Assembly (NCBI RefSeq): GCF_004769405.1
Contig: NZ_RQES01000010.1
Location: forward strand, 248,001 to 312,000
Origin: Leptospira selangorensis
Lineage (GTDB): Bacteria > Spirochaetota > Leptospiria > Leptospirales > Leptospiraceae
Direction of reading: 5' to 3'
Length of the DNA stretch: 64,000 bases
The translations under genes and the position numbers were made by a program. The notes under the pieces were generated by a model that was not told where the DNA came from, searched no databases, and saw only the letters and a program-made list of their open reading frames with translations. This document shows positions 18,811-28,412 of the stretch, one piece after another. Numbering within the stretch: the stretch's first letter is position 1; each line of letters begins with the position of its first letter.

Positions 18811-19892
18811 TTTTTAGGTTCCGGCGGGAGGGCTTCTATCAAAGAGAATCCTTTTTCGATCGGTTTACGATTACGAAGAAGTATTGTTGTATATAGAACA
18901 TTTTCTTTGTTCAGCCAAGTTTTTAGGTTATCCAAAGATTGGATATTATAATGGAAAGGAAACTCTCTCGGAAACATTTCTCCATCCGGAAATCCGTATA
19001 CCTTAGCACCTTTTGTAACAGTGCGGATCACTATAGTTTTAGAATCTCCGTACAAATTTAGGAAGTTCTTTCTCATTCCTTCCGGATATCTAAAATATTC
19101 TTCTGCATTAGAAGTGTATAAAATACGGATCGGGATCTCTAATTCTTTTGCTTTTTCGGAAATTGAATTTATGGTCTTGTCTCCCAATAAATTCCCATCA
19201 ATCGCGATTATTTTTCCATCTAAAACCAGATTTCTTAAATGATCATAATCCTTTGTGTCATTATGAAAAGAAGTAAATTGAGGATATACTTTAGAGATCT
19301 TATGCAAATCGCCTAAACGTTGAGGGACAGCTCCTTTCCTAAGAGCGATTTGATAAGACTTTAGAATTACTTGATATTCCGGATCATTCGAAAATCTTTT
19401 TTCAATGATAGGAAGAACAGTATCCTTATTTTTAGGGTCCCAAAGTTTTTCATACTCCGGATAAGTAGGGGAAATTTCTAAAAAATGTAGATGAAGTCGA
19501 TTAATAGAAACCGTTACCGGATCAAAATCGAAAAGATAAGCGAATTCACTTCTTGCCCAAGCGATCAAAGTTAAATTCTGATCCGTCCCGACTCCCATAT
19601 AACCACCGCCTAAACCCACTACTCTGGATTTAAACAGGTCCAATCTTCTTTCATTGGAAGAAGGATAATGTTCCGCATGAAGATGACGATCTGCAGGAGG
19701 AGTATCGATTGCTGCAAGTTGTAGGCCTTCTCTAGTTAATGAAGCCTTTCTCCCAAATACTGAATGATCTCCCTGGCCTTGACCGGCAGAACAATCGATA
19801 AGATAGAAGACCGAACAAATGAATAAAACCGTTAAGAATAGATTTCTTTTATTTTTGTGTAAAACGACCGTCTGAGGTCCTTTTTTTCTCAT
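18807..19892 (-). CDS. Putative lipoprotein with a glycine-rich, methyltransferase-like segment
   Basis: The product is 361 aa. A basic N-terminus and hydrophobic segment end in YLIDC (Cys34), a spirochaete-like lipobox. The mature part contains VVGLGGGYMGVGTDQN (about 91-106) followed by FAYLFDFDP, which resembles motif I of a SAM-binding Rossmann fold, and later KIIAIDGNLLGDKTI and IPIRILYTSNAEEYFRYP, consistent with the same fold. A methyltransferase-like fold on an exported protein is an inference. It is coupled to the CapA-like gene by a 4-bp overlap, so the two products probably act together at the envelope. No enzyme name is offered. Confidence 0.7.
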   Translation of the reverse strand: MRKKGPQTVVLHKNKRNLFLTVLFICSVFYLIDCSAGQGQGDHSVFGRKASLTREGLQLAAIDTPPADRHLHAEHYPSSNERRLDLFKSRVVGLGGGYMGVGTDQNLTLIAWARSEFAYLFDFDPVTVSINRLHLHFLEISPTYPEYEKLWDPKNKDTVLPIIEKRFSNDPEYQVILKSYQIALRKGAVPQRLGDLHKISKVYPQFTSFHNDTKDYDHLRNLVLDGKIIAIDGNLLGDKTINSISEKAKELEIPIRILYTSNAEEYFRYPEGMRKNFLNLYGDSKTIVIRTVTKGAKVYGFPDGEMFPREFPFHYNIQSLDNLKTWLNKENVLYTTILLRNRKPIEKGFSLIEALPPEPKK

Positions 19893-20035
19893 GAAATTTC
19901 TGCATCCCCTGGGTGCTAATACCCTTCAGACAGAACTTATTAAACGGGTCTTATACGGGAAGAACTTTACGAGGCGAGCATACAAGACCGCCGTCTTTCC
20001 AAAAGAACGACCGGATTAACTTTAAGATTTTTCGA

Positions 20036-21223
20036 TCACATTCCTGAGCTTGCATATAACTTCTTTAAATCAGCAGCTATATTCTTTTGCATCGCTTCGT
20101 TTGTTCCACCGCCGATAGAAAGTAGGATAGCATCTCTATGTAATCTTTCTACAGGGTATTCTCTACAATAACCGTAACCACCCAATACTTGGATTGCGTT
20201 TCTGGAAACTCTTTCCGCCATTTGGGTAGATACAAGTTTCGCAGAAGCAGCTCCAAGTGAGTTCCGGTTTTCAGGATGGATCTTAGAAGCAACATCATAT
20301 ACCAATGCCCTTGCTGCTTGGTAATCTGCATAAGACTCTGCGAGCAACCTTTGGATCTGTCCAAATTCTATCAGTTTTTTATCGAAAGCTTCTCTATGAA
20401 GAATAGTATATTCGCACATCACATCAATACAACGTTTTGCAATTCCTAAAGATTGAGCTGCAAGAGTTACTCTTTCAATCTCCAGGTTTCTCATCATATG
20501 AGTTAAGGCCCCATCTTCCGCACCTATCAGATTTTCCGCAGGCACTTCTAAGTTTTCGAAAATCAATTGGGTAGTAGGAGAAGACCTCATTCCCATCTTT
20601 TCTTCTTTTTTGCCGAAACTGAATCCAGGAAAAGAGCTCTCTACTATAAAGGATGTAGTTCTGCGAGAGTCTTTGCTGGTTTTTGCATATACTAAGAATA
20701 CCTGACCTACGATACCGTTCGTGATAAACTGCTTTCTACCGTTTAACACGAATTTGTCTCCCTTGCGAGTTGCAACAGTTGTCATTCCGAGAACGTCTGT
20801 CCCTGCTCCAGGCTCTGTCATTCCCATTCCGCCAACCCATTCTCCCGAGAGAACCTTGGGCATATATTTAGCTTTTTGGGAAGTATTACCGCTATGATAG
20901 AAATTGTTTACGAAAAGTACTTCATGAGCTAAATATGATAGAGTAAATCCAGGATCATAAGCGGAAAATTCCTCATGTATGATCACACTTGCAACAGGGT
21001 CTAGCCCCATTCCTCCGTCTTCCTGAGGAACAGTGACTCCAAAAATTCCTAATTCAGCCCCTAATCTACGAAACAGATCCTTATTAAAGGATTCTTCGTC
21101 GTCATGATCCTTTGCTTGTAGATCCAAATTTTCTTTCGCAAAAGCGCTTACATTTTCTCTTAAGGAAAGATGATCATCAGTTGGATTATATAGATCTATT
21201 TTTTTCTCTTGGATTCCCTTCAT
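20036..21223 (-). CDS. Acyl-CoA dehydrogenase (isovaleryl/long-chain active-site type)
   Basis: FAD enzyme that introduces the alpha-beta double bond into acyl-CoA and passes electrons to ETF, encoded 3 kb away (etfBA). It is 395 aa with signature MTEPGAGTD (135-143) and the C-terminal signature QVLGGYGYCREYPVERLHRDA. The usual catalytic Glu of the YEGT motif is Gly here (SIGGGTNE). The isovaleryl- and long-chain-type alternative Glu is available at 250 in NLEIER, so an active enzyme is expected. A TTTCAA-N8-TTGAAA palindrome sits just upstream and could be the operator. Confidence 0.92.
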   Translation of the reverse strand: MKGIQEKKIDLYNPTDDHLSLRENVSAFAKENLDLQAKDHDDEESFNKDLFRRLGAELGIFGVTVPQEDGGMGLDPVASVIIHEEFSAYDPGFTLSYLAHEVLFVNNFYHSGNTSQKAKYMPKVLSGEWVGGMGMTEPGAGTDVLGMTTVATRKGDKFVLNGRKQFITNGIVGQVFLVYAKTSKDSRRTTSFIVESSFPGFSFGKKEEKMGMRSSPTTQLIFENLEVPAENLIGAEDGALTHMMRNLEIERVTLAAQSLGIAKRCIDVMCEYTILHREAFDKKLIEFGQIQRLLAESYADYQAARALVYDVASKIHPENRNSLGAASAKLVSTQMAERVSRNAIQVLGGYGYCREYPVERLHRDAILLSIGGGTNEAMQKNIAADLKKLYASSGM

Positions 21224-21240
21224 TCTAATTCCCTATTCAG

Positions 21241-21260
21241 TTTCAACTTAAGTATTGAAA
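21241..21260. promoter_or_regulatory. Operator-like palindrome upstream of the acyl-CoA dehydrogenase gene
   Basis: TTTCAA and TTGAAA arms of 6 bp flank an 8-bp centre that contains CTTAAG. The site is 17 bp upstream of the dehydrogenase start codon, the place expected for a repressor of a fatty-acid oxidation gene. No regulator gene is adjacent. Confidence 0.35.
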
Positions 21261-21377
21261 ACCCGCTGTAAATTGCAACCGAGTTACTGAACTTAACAAT
21301 ATTAAAGAAGACCAAAATCTTGATCCGCAAATACAAGCTTTACAAATCGAGTATAAGATATTATTTCGTATTAGGCA

Positions 21378-23816
21378 GTGATTTCCTTGGTAAATTTCTT
21401 ATTTTTTTTAGGCATCATCCTAAATGTTTATTTTATATCGGTCATTCTTCATAAAAAAGGACTCCCACAACCCTTATCCAGAAATTTAGTCTCCTTTAGC
21501 CTCTCCATTTTATTAGCGGGATCTATTGCTCTTCTTTTAGTTTCATTCGAGTCTTACAAAATCCTATCAGTGGCATTGATCCAACTTTTAGTTTCCGGAT
21601 CATTCGTCGGATATATATTCTTTCACAAGATTGATCTTAGATTAAACCCGATCTCAGGTTGGGACAAATCAGGAAATTTATTTACCAATGTCATCCTTGC
21701 ATTGTTACTCCTAAGTGCTGGAGCAATGTATTCTCTTTTTCCTATCGAGTATATTAAGGGAGATAGGGATCACGGGGTTTATATAGTTTTTGGAAGTAAT
21801 ATCCAGAAAACGGGAGGTCTAAATTTTAATGATTTCCGTTACCAAGACCTAACCCAGATTTTGGGGGATAATATCATCCAAGGTTATCCTTCCATCCATT
21901 CAGATCATTCTCCCCTGGATCCGTCGGCCCCAATCGGCTCTCTCTCTCCCCGTTTCTATCCTCTCTTCCCAACGTATTTAGCCTTATCTGCTGATTTATT
22001 CGGGTTGGATGCGATGTTCCGAGTGAATTCAATATTCGGAGTATTATCCTTAGTATTTATATTTTTGATCGCGAAAAAATGGATTGGACCTTGGGGAGCA
22101 TTGGTTGCGGTTTTTTTCTGCGCATTCAATCCAGCTCAGCTCTGGAACGTAAGAACAACTTTATCAGAGCCATTAGGGCAATTACTGATTTTATTCTCTT
22201 CCTATTTAGCTCTTTATTTTTTTCGTAAAGATAAAGGATGGATGGTTTTTGCAGGAGGCATACTAGGGCTAAGCAGCTTCAATAGGGTCGATAGTTTAAT
22301 TTATTTTCCTGCGATTGTAATCTTTGTAGGTTATTTATTATTTTTAAGAAGAAAATCTCTTCGAAAAGGTTTAAATTTTCTCTTAGGATATTCCGCTATT
22401 TCAATTCTGGGAGTCCTTTACGGTTATATCAATTCCAAACCCTACATGATTGATTTATGGGAAGGCAACCAGTTATTAAAACTGACATTATTCTGTGTTT
22501 TTTCTTCTATCTTGTTATTCGTTATTTTGTCTTTTTCCAATTTAGAGATTGGAAAAAAAACCATCGAATCGATCAAAAATACAATTCTTAGAAAAAGAAC
22601 AATATTTAGAATTCTTTCTTTTACTTTATTTTTTGTATTAATTGCTTTTGGACATTCTATCCAGCCTGTAATTAGCAATGCAGAAGGTATAAATGATATT
22701 TTATATTTCAAAAAGAACGGCTTCTTATTCTTCTTACTATATGTTCCTCTTGGTTTAGTCTTATTCGGGATCGGAGGTTATGATCTACTACTCTTCAAAA
22801 AGAAATCCTCCGGTTCTTTGGTATTTTTATTTTTAGGCTCCCTTCTCTCATTTGTTTATTTTTATGATCCTAGCATTAATGCGGATCATTTCTGGGCATC
22901 TAGACGCTGGGTTTTATTTCCCGTTCCTTTTGCATGTATCATGGGAGTAATAGGACTTTATTCTCTACCTATCAAAAAACAAACAATCAAGTCAGCACTA
23001 ATCGTAGTAATCATTGCGGGTTATATATATCATCTTTATAATAGAGACAGATTGATATTTTTCGAAAGAATGTTATCCGGTTATTCCGAAGAATTCGAAA
23101 GATTATCAATATCTCTTCCAAGTGAAAAAGCGATTTATTTTACTAAAAAAGAAGACCTTGCCAGCCCTCTTCGTTATTTAAGCGGAAGAGATACTTATCT
23201 TATACACAAAACACGTCCTTTTTTAGAAAAGGCAAACCAACTGATCCAATCAGGCTGGAATGTATATTTAATTGACGAAGACTTTAATCTAGAAGATGGA
23301 CCTGTTACTTTAGAAAAAGTAGATAAGATCAGTTTGGAAGGAAATTTTCCTGTAGATACTATCAATCGTTATCCGGATACTCTTATATATAGAGGAATCT
23401 TCTTACAGGTTTATAAATTAGGCGTAAGTTCTGCGTCGATCCAGAATAAGAAATCAATCTTTATAGACCCTTCTCAATTCACGTATAAGTTAAAGACGGT
23501 AAGATCGGAACGTAAGAGCCAACCGATTGTTTATGAAGAATTAAAAGGTTATGATCATTATATTCCCAAAGATCCTATAGGGAGATTTAGAGCTGAATTC
23601 GAAGGAGAAATCCTAGACCAAGCAACCTTCAGTGTAACTGCTAACCAATCTACTTCCCTAATCTTTCCTGAATCCCCCGGAATTGGAGATTCTAAGAAGA
23701 TGAGTATAGAATTCTCAGTGGAAAATTCGGAAACAGATGATGTACAGATCAGATTCCATACCAAAAAGGACAGACAAGCTGTTCTAAAGTCCCTGCAATT
23801 ATCTAGAATTCCCTGA
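21378..23816 (+). CDS. Large polytopic membrane protein, GT39/ArnT-like glycosyltransferase fold
   Basis: The product is 812 aa, with about 12 hydrophobic helices in residues 1-560 and a soluble C-terminal part (about 560-812). The pattern of a luminal acidic motif after the first helices (EYIKGDRDHGVY) and the later FNRVDSLIYFPA resembles GT-C transferases that use polyprenyl-phosphate sugars. The start is GTG 21378, or TTG 21387, which has better spacing from the AGGCAG upstream. A small membrane-protein gene follows 12 bp later. Donor and acceptor are unknown. Confidence 0.65.
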   Translation: MISLVNFLFFLGIILNVYFISVILHKKGLPQPLSRNLVSFSLSILLAGSIALLLVSFESYKILSVALIQLLVSGSFVGYIFFHKIDLRLNPISGWDKSGNLFTNVILALLLLSAGAMYSLFPIEYIKGDRDHGVYIVFGSNIQKTGGLNFNDFRYQDLTQILGDNIIQGYPSIHSDHSPLDPSAPIGSLSPRFYPLFPTYLALSADLFGLDAMFRVNSIFGVLSLVFIFLIAKKWIGPWGALVAVFFCAFNPAQLWNVRTTLSEPLGQLLILFSSYLALYFFRKDKGWMVFAGGILGLSSFNRVDSLIYFPAIVIFVGYLLFLRRKSLRKGLNFLLGYSAISILGVLYGYINSKPYMIDLWEGNQLLKLTLFCVFSSILLFVILSFSNLEIGKKTIESIKNTILRKRTIFRILSFTLFFVLIAFGHSIQPVISNAEGINDILYFKKNGFLFFLLYVPLGLVLFGIGGYDLLLFKKKSSGSLVFLFLGSLLSFVYFYDPSINADHFWASRRWVLFPVPFACIMGVIGLYSLPIKKQTIKSALIVVIIAGYIYHLYNRDRLIFFERMLSGYSEEFERLSISLPSEKAIYFTKKEDLASPLRYLSGRDTYLIHKTRPFLEKANQLIQSGWNVYLIDEDFNLEDGPVTLEKVDKISLEGNFPVDTINRYPDTLIYRGIFLQVYKLGVSSASIQNKKSIFIDPSQFTYKLKTVRSERKSQPIVYEELKGYDHYIPKDPIGRFRAEFEGEILDQATFSVTANQSTSLIFPESPGIGDSKKMSIEFSVENSETDDVQIRFHTKKDRQAVLKSLQLSRIP

Positions 23817-23828
23817 ACGAGGATAAAC

Positions 23829-24125
23829 ATGCTGTATTCTGTCGTATTAACTTTGATTTGCCTTCTCGCTTTGGTTCTCGCGGTCCGCAATCTAGGAAAA
23901 TTTCCTAAAAGTTTAGAAGAGATTCGCTCAGAGATCGAAGCTTCATTCGCTACTCCTTTTAGCGGAAAGTCTTGGATCTGGTTCTTATTTCTGATCAGCT
24001 TTTTCCTTTTACCATTTTTCTGGGGCCTAACCTTCTTCCTTCAATCGGATGCGAATGTGTTGGTTATCATTTTGGGATTATTTTGGATCTATTTTTGGAG
24101 CAGAACACTCATTCTGTTTCGATAG
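23829..24125 (+). CDS. Small membrane protein of unknown function
   Basis: The product is 98 aa with a first hydrophobic segment (about residues 3-19), an amphipathic charged stretch (KSLEEIRSEIEASF) and two further membrane helices (about 49-70 and 75-95). GAGG is well placed 6 nt before the ATG. It lies 12 bp after the GT-C-like gene, so it is probably co-transcribed and may assist that protein. No family recognised. Confidence 0.6.
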   Translation: MLYSVVLTLICLLALVLAVRNLGKFPKSLEEIRSEIEASFATPFSGKSWIWFLFLISFFLLPFFWGLTFFLQSDANVLVIILGLFWIYFWSRTLILFR

Positions 24126-24221
24126 GCTAGATTTCCCGAATACGTGCAAAAAAGTAGTTTGCATTCAAGCTTTTCAGAAATTTCGTGTTTATAGCCCTAT
24201 TTATTTGGAGAACGAAAGTTC

Positions 24222-24983
24222 ATGAAGATCATCGTTTTAGTGAAACAGGTGCCTGACACCGAAACGAATATCAAAGTCGGGGACAAGTCCATCAATGAAG
24301 CCGGAATTAAATGGATTATCTCTCCGTACGACGAATTCGCAATTGAAGAAGGACTTAGATTACGCGAGAAAAATGGTGGAGAGGTTATTGCAGTCTCTCT
24401 AGGACCAGATCGCGTTCAAGAGTCTTTACGCCAAGCATACGCAATGGGAGCGGACCGTGCCGTTCAGATCAAAGTGGACAACTACGTTCCTTTCGACACC
24501 GTCTTAACCGCAGAATTGATCGCAAACTTCGCGAAAGCTGAAAATGCAGACATCATCATCGGCGGACGCCAATCTATCGATAGCGATAGTTCCCAAGTAG
24601 TGATCCAAGTCGCAGAAGGACTCGGAATCGCTCATATTTCTTTCGCAGTTAGTTTAGAGATCAGCGGAACTTCCGTAAAAGCTACTAAAGAAGTAGAAGG
24701 TGGAACCCAAGTTGTGGAAACCAGCCTACCAGTAGCAATCACTGCTCAAAAAGGATTAAACGAACCTCGTTATCCTAACTTGAAAGGTTTGATGGCAGCT
24801 AAGAAGAAGCCTATCGAAACCAAAACACCTGCAGATTTAGGAAATCCTGCAAGCAAGATTGAAGTAGTGGGACTGGAGCCGCCTCCACCTCGTATTCCTG
24901 GTCGCAAGTTAGAAGCGGCTGATGCGAAAGGTTACGCTGAACAATTAGTAAAAGCTCTTCGCGAAGAAGCTAAGGTTATCTAA
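24222..24983 (+). CDS. etfB: Electron transfer flavoprotein, beta subunit
   Basis: Small AMP-binding subunit of ETF, which takes electrons from acyl-CoA dehydrogenases and passes them to ETF-quinone oxidoreductase. It is 253 aa with the typical start MKIIVLVKQVPDTE, the GADRAVQI region and ADIIIGGRQSIDSDSSQV. The signature region ends in VVETSLPVAITAQKGLNEPRYPNLKGLMAAKKK. GGAG lies 11 nt before the ATG, and the spacer contains GAAC-GAAA-GTTC (24210-24221), a small hairpin with a GNRA-type loop that would bring the site closer. etfA follows 11 bp later. Confidence 0.97.
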   Translation: MKIIVLVKQVPDTETNIKVGDKSINEAGIKWIISPYDEFAIEEGLRLREKNGGEVIAVSLGPDRVQESLRQAYAMGADRAVQIKVDNYVPFDTVLTAELIANFAKAENADIIIGGRQSIDSDSSQVVIQVAEGLGIAHISFAVSLEISGTSVKATKEVEGGTQVVETSLPVAITAQKGLNEPRYPNLKGLMAAKKKPIETKTPADLGNPASKIEVVGLEPPPPRIPGRKLEAADAKGYAEQLVKALREEAKVI

Positions 24984-24994
24984 GGAGAACACCC

Positions 24995-25954
24995 GTGAGC
25001 AACGTTTTAATCGTAGGCGAACTCAAAAACGGAGAACTCAAAAAGATCTCCAAAGAAATCACTTCCGCTGGCCGCAAAATTGCGGACGCACTCGGAGGAA
25101 AAGTTACCGCTCTTCTCATCGGATCCGGAGTTGAAAAATTCGCAGGAGATCTGGGAGCAGTCGGAGCAGACAGCGTAGTTACTGTAAATGCAGGAGACTT
25201 CAACGCGGAAACTTGGGCGAATTTAGTAGCCGGAGTTATTAAGGAAAAAAATCCTTCCGTAGTTTTAGTTCCTCACACTTCTCAAGGAAAAGATTATTCT
25301 CCAAGAGTAGCTGTAAAAGTAGGAGCAGGGATCATTGCTGACGCAGTTGGTCTTTCTGTAGACGGCGGAAAAGTAGTGGCTAAAAAGCCAATCTACTCCG
25401 GAAAAGCATACGGTAATTTCAAAGTTACCAGCCCAATCGCTATTTTCACTGTTCGTCCAAACTCTCAAGAAGTAGTACAAAAAGCTGGAGCAGGCGCTGC
25501 TGAAGCTGCAAGTCCATCCGCAGGAGACGCGAAAGTTAAAATCGTATCTTCCGATCTAAGCGGCGGGAACAAAGTTCAATTGGCAGAAGCTTCTATCATC
25601 GTATCCGGCGGACGCGGAATTAAAGGACCTGAAAACTGGCCTATTCTCCAAGGTTTGGCGGACATTTTAGGTGCAGCTTTAGGAGCTTCCCGTGCTGCGG
25701 TCGATGCAGGCTGGATTTCCCATAGCCATCAAGTGGGTCAAACTGGTAAAACCGTTTCCCCGAACTGCTATATCGCATGCGGAATTTCCGGAGCGATCCA
25801 GCACTTGGCCGGAATGGGCTCTTCCAAGTATATCGTGGCTATTAACAAGGATGGAGACGCTCCAATCTTCAAAGTAGCTACCTACGGAGTCGTAGGGGAC
25901 CTTTTTGAAGTCGTACCGGCTCTGACCGACGAGTTTAAAAAAGTACTTGGATAA
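24995..25954 (+). CDS. etfA: Electron transfer flavoprotein, alpha subunit
   Basis: FAD-binding subunit of ETF. The product is 319 aa and begins with GTG, preceded by AAGGAG. The N-terminal half is ETF-type Rossmann. The C-terminal FAD domain carries [41 protein letters not shown] and the closing [25 protein letters not shown], all hallmark stretches. It forms an operon with etfB, and the acyl-CoA dehydrogenase at 20.0-21.2 kb is a likely partner. Confidence 0.97.
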   Translation: MSNVLIVGELKNGELKKISKEITSAGRKIADALGGKVTALLIGSGVEKFAGDLGAVGADSVVTVNAGDFNAETWANLVAGVIKEKNPSVVLVPHTSQGKDYSPRVAVKVGAGIIADAVGLSVDGGKVVAKKPIYSGKAYGNFKVTSPIAIFTVRPNSQEVVQKAGAGAAEAASPSAGDAKVKIVSSDLSGGNKVQLAEASIIVSGGRGIKGPENWPILQGLADILGAALGASRAAVDAGWISHSHQVGQTGKTVSPNCYIACGISGAIQHLAGMGSSKYIVAINKDGDAPIFKVATYGVVGDLFEVVPALTDEFKKVLG

Positions 25955-25963
25955 TTTCGTCTA

Positions 25964-25996
25964 ATGAAGCCATAGTAGGAACGATTATGGCTTCAT
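25964..25996 (+). promoter_or_regulatory. Start-codon-sequestering hairpin
   Basis: A perfect 11-bp inverted repeat, ATGAAGCCATA (25964-25974) and TATGGCTTCAT (25986-25996), has an 11-nt loop carrying the AGGAA ribosome site. The ATG of the LolA-like gene (25987) lies in the 3' arm. The structure could control translation, or end part of the etfBA message although no T-run follows. Confidence 0.55.
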
Positions 25997-26577
25997 CCAA
26001 GGGTATCTTATCCTTTTTGGGTGCCGCAGCTCTACTGGTCTGCGGCACTTCTATTTTATCCGATCCTGGCAAGGAAAGGTTAAGCAGTGTCATCGGAAAG
26101 ATGGCAGAAATTTCCAGTTTTCGGGCGAGTATTACGATCAATAACGAACTCACCGGAACTCTTTCTTATCAAAAACCAAATCATATACATGTGAAATTTT
26201 CCGACGGAAGAGTTATCGCCTCCAACGGACGTTATCTTTGGTTTTATTCCCCTTCCAGAGGAATTGTAGGAAAACAAGACGTAAAAGGTATGACCGGTGG
26301 AATGGCTGGCCTACTTTCCGGATACGAAGAAGTGACTCCGGTGGGAGGTTCACTTCGACTAAAATCCGCGACAAGGACTTACGAAGAGATTGTTGTCACT
26401 TTAGGTCCGGATAATACTCCTCGTTCTCTTAGAATGAAGAGTAGATCCACCGGAGAATATACCTCCGTAAGTTTTTCCGGAGTCCAAACCGGTATAGGTT
26501 TACCAGCGTCTCTCTTCAATTTCGGAGCACCTGCAAACGCGCAAATTGTGGAGAATCCGCTTAACGAGAGGGAATAA
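25987..26577 (+). CDS. LolA-like outer-membrane lipoprotein carrier
   Basis: Predicted periplasmic carrier taking lipoproteins from the inner-membrane LolCDE complex toward the outer membrane. It is 196 aa with a signal peptide (about residues 1-24). LolA-type beta-strand features follow: [44 protein letters not shown] and the closing LPASLFNF. The start codon sits inside a perfect 11-bp hairpin. Its stop is 2 bp before the next gene, indicating an operon. General LolA-fold lipid-binding proteins are the alternative. Confidence 0.8.
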   Translation: MASSKGILSFLGAAALLVCGTSILSDPGKERLSSVIGKMAEISSFRASITINNELTGTLSYQKPNHIHVKFSDGRVIASNGRYLWFYSPSRGIVGKQDVKGMTGGMAGLLSGYEEVTPVGGSLRLKSATRTYEEIVVTLGPDNTPRSLRMKSRSTGEYTSVSFSGVQTGIGLPASLFNFGAPANAQIVENPLNERE

Positions 26578-26579
26578 GT

Positions 26580-28412
26580 TTGTCTACTTCTCGCACAGAC
26601 GCCCATAAGGTCTTCGCAGACCTCTATCGAAAGACACGTTCTCCGGAACACCAACAGAAGATAGACGAAGTCATACAAAAATCGAACGATATATTCATAC
26701 GTATCGACTTGATGAAAAAAGTCGACGAAGAGTTCGAACAGAAGAAAAAAGAAGAATCAGGTAAAAGACCGGAAGAAGAGGATAAGTCTTCTAAATCATC
26801 TCAAGGCTCGGCTACTTCTTCCAAAACAGCGCCTAAACCTGTAAAAAAACAACCGGATTCTGGACCAGGTTTAGGATTCCTAGCTAACCTTTTTGGTGGA
26901 AATGCGAATATTACAAAATTTGCAAAAGATACCGGAACTGTTGAAGTAGGTTTCCTCGGAAGAAATTCTAAGATCGCTCCCTCTGTAGAAAGATTATTTA
27001 AAGCATTAAAAGAAGATCAGATCATTTCTACATTACAAGCGCTCAGACTTGCGGAAAGCCAAGGCTGGAGACATTGGAGACCTTTAGTTTATAATGTTGT
27101 TTTGAATTTTAATAAATTCTTTAATAATTTCATCTCCTTAGATTCGTTATTTATCGACGAAATTTCTCCGGAGATCTTTTTAAACAGATCTTTGAAAATG
27201 CAGATGTACTACGCTCGTCATCTTTCCAGAAACGACGCCAGAGATATTATCTTAGGTCATGTTCCGGAGTTAGTGAAGAAGGACGAAAAATTATCCGTAA
27301 AACTTCCTTCTATCATCTCCGGACTGAATTACGGATTAAATTTAGAAAACGGAAGACCTAAACTTACGGATGCAATCCGAGCATTCTATGTTGTATCCAA
27401 CAAAAAGGTGATCGGCTGGGAAGAAATATTAGATTCTTTGAATGTTCCTCCGATTAACGAGACCAAATTCCAAGGATCTCCCGATATCACCAAAGAAGTA
27501 GAAACAACATTGATCAAATTGTCAGATGATATTTTGACTAGGATGAACAAAAAAGAAGAGTTACACGGCTTAAGACAACGTTATTTCAAAATCGACGATA
27601 ACGGAAAGATCTCTTTCGATTTCTTGAACGGGGTCGTAGACGATTATTTCGCCCACCATATGCCTGAAAATATGAACTCTGCGGCATTCAAGTCTTCCTA
27701 CAAAGGAATGCCTCATAAACTGATCCATATACTTCTCCGAGACTTTCAATCCTGTTACACTCCTATTTTAGAAGGAACAGTCAAGATAGGGACAAAAAAC
27801 CATAACAGGGACGTATTGGTAACCCAACCGGGTTTATTCAAAGCCGAAATAGAAGAGATCAATAATCTTCTGAGACAATTGGATGCATTCAATAAGAAGT
27901 ATCCTAGCTTTCAGTATACCTTCTCCAATTTTAACCAAAACACTTCCGGCGGATCAGTCGAAGATCAGATCACGGTAAACTTATTAAGATTACTTTCAGA
28001 AGCTTCCGCATTCATGGGGAAATTCGCAGAGAAGATCAACGTATTAGTTGAAAACCATCTATTAGCGAAAGATTACGAAGCTAAAGGGCAATTGAACGAA
28101 AGAGTTTTAGCTTCTAAAGAAAAAGTCTTAGAAGAAGTGAAAGTCCTTCATAGATTTTTACCATATTACGATTCTACGATGGTATCCGGAAATCGTTTAA
28201 ACAGTAAAACGTTAGAATATGTTTTTGTGGATATGGCCCAATTACTATTTAATTACGCCGTCATTTATAAAGATAAGTTTACCGTAAACAAACTGACTGC
28301 TCATAGAAAATTGGATGCGGAGCTAAGCGCATTAAAAGCAGAGTATGAGCGCCTTTCCGGAAAAACTTTCGACGATCCACAAAACCGATTCGCTTCCTCG
28401 GAGGAACAATGA
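26580..28412 (+). CDS. Large cytoplasmic protein of unknown function
   Basis: The product is 610 aa. The TTG start is supported by GAGAGGGA upstream and by the 2-bp distance from the LolA-like gene. An N-terminal helical segment (about 1-55) leads into a low-complexity Lys/Glu/Ser/Pro linker (about 56-100), then a long mostly helical region with no signal peptide, membrane helix or recognised catalytic motif. The last codons overlap the trpS start by 4 bp, so translation is coupled. No domain family recognised; probably a lineage-specific Leptospira protein. Confidence 0.7.
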   Translation: MSTSRTDAHKVFADLYRKTRSPEHQQKIDEVIQKSNDIFIRIDLMKKVDEEFEQKKKEESGKRPEEEDKSSKSSQGSATSSKTAPKPVKKQPDSGPGLGFLANLFGGNANITKFAKDTGTVEVGFLGRNSKIAPSVERLFKALKEDQIISTLQALRLAESQGWRHWRPLVYNVVLNFNKFFNNFISLDSLFIDEISPEIFLNRSLKMQMYYARHLSRNDARDIILGHVPELVKKDEKLSVKLPSIISGLNYGLNLENGRPKLTDAIRAFYVVSNKKVIGWEEILDSLNVPPINETKFQGSPDITKEVETTLIKLSDDILTRMNKKEELHGLRQRYFKIDDNGKISFDFLNGVVDDYFAHHMPENMNSAAFKSSYKGMPHKLIHILLRDFQSCYTPILEGTVKIGTKNHNRDVLVTQPGLFKAEIEEINNLLRQLDAFNKKYPSFQYTFSNFNQNTSGGSVEDQITVNLLRLLSEASAFMGKFAEKINVLVENHLLAKDYEAKGQLNERVLASKEKVLEEVKVLHRFLPYYDSTMVSGNRLNSKTLEYVFVDMAQLLFNYAVIYKDKFTVNKLTAHRKLDAELSALKAEYERLSGKTFDDPQNRFASSEEQ

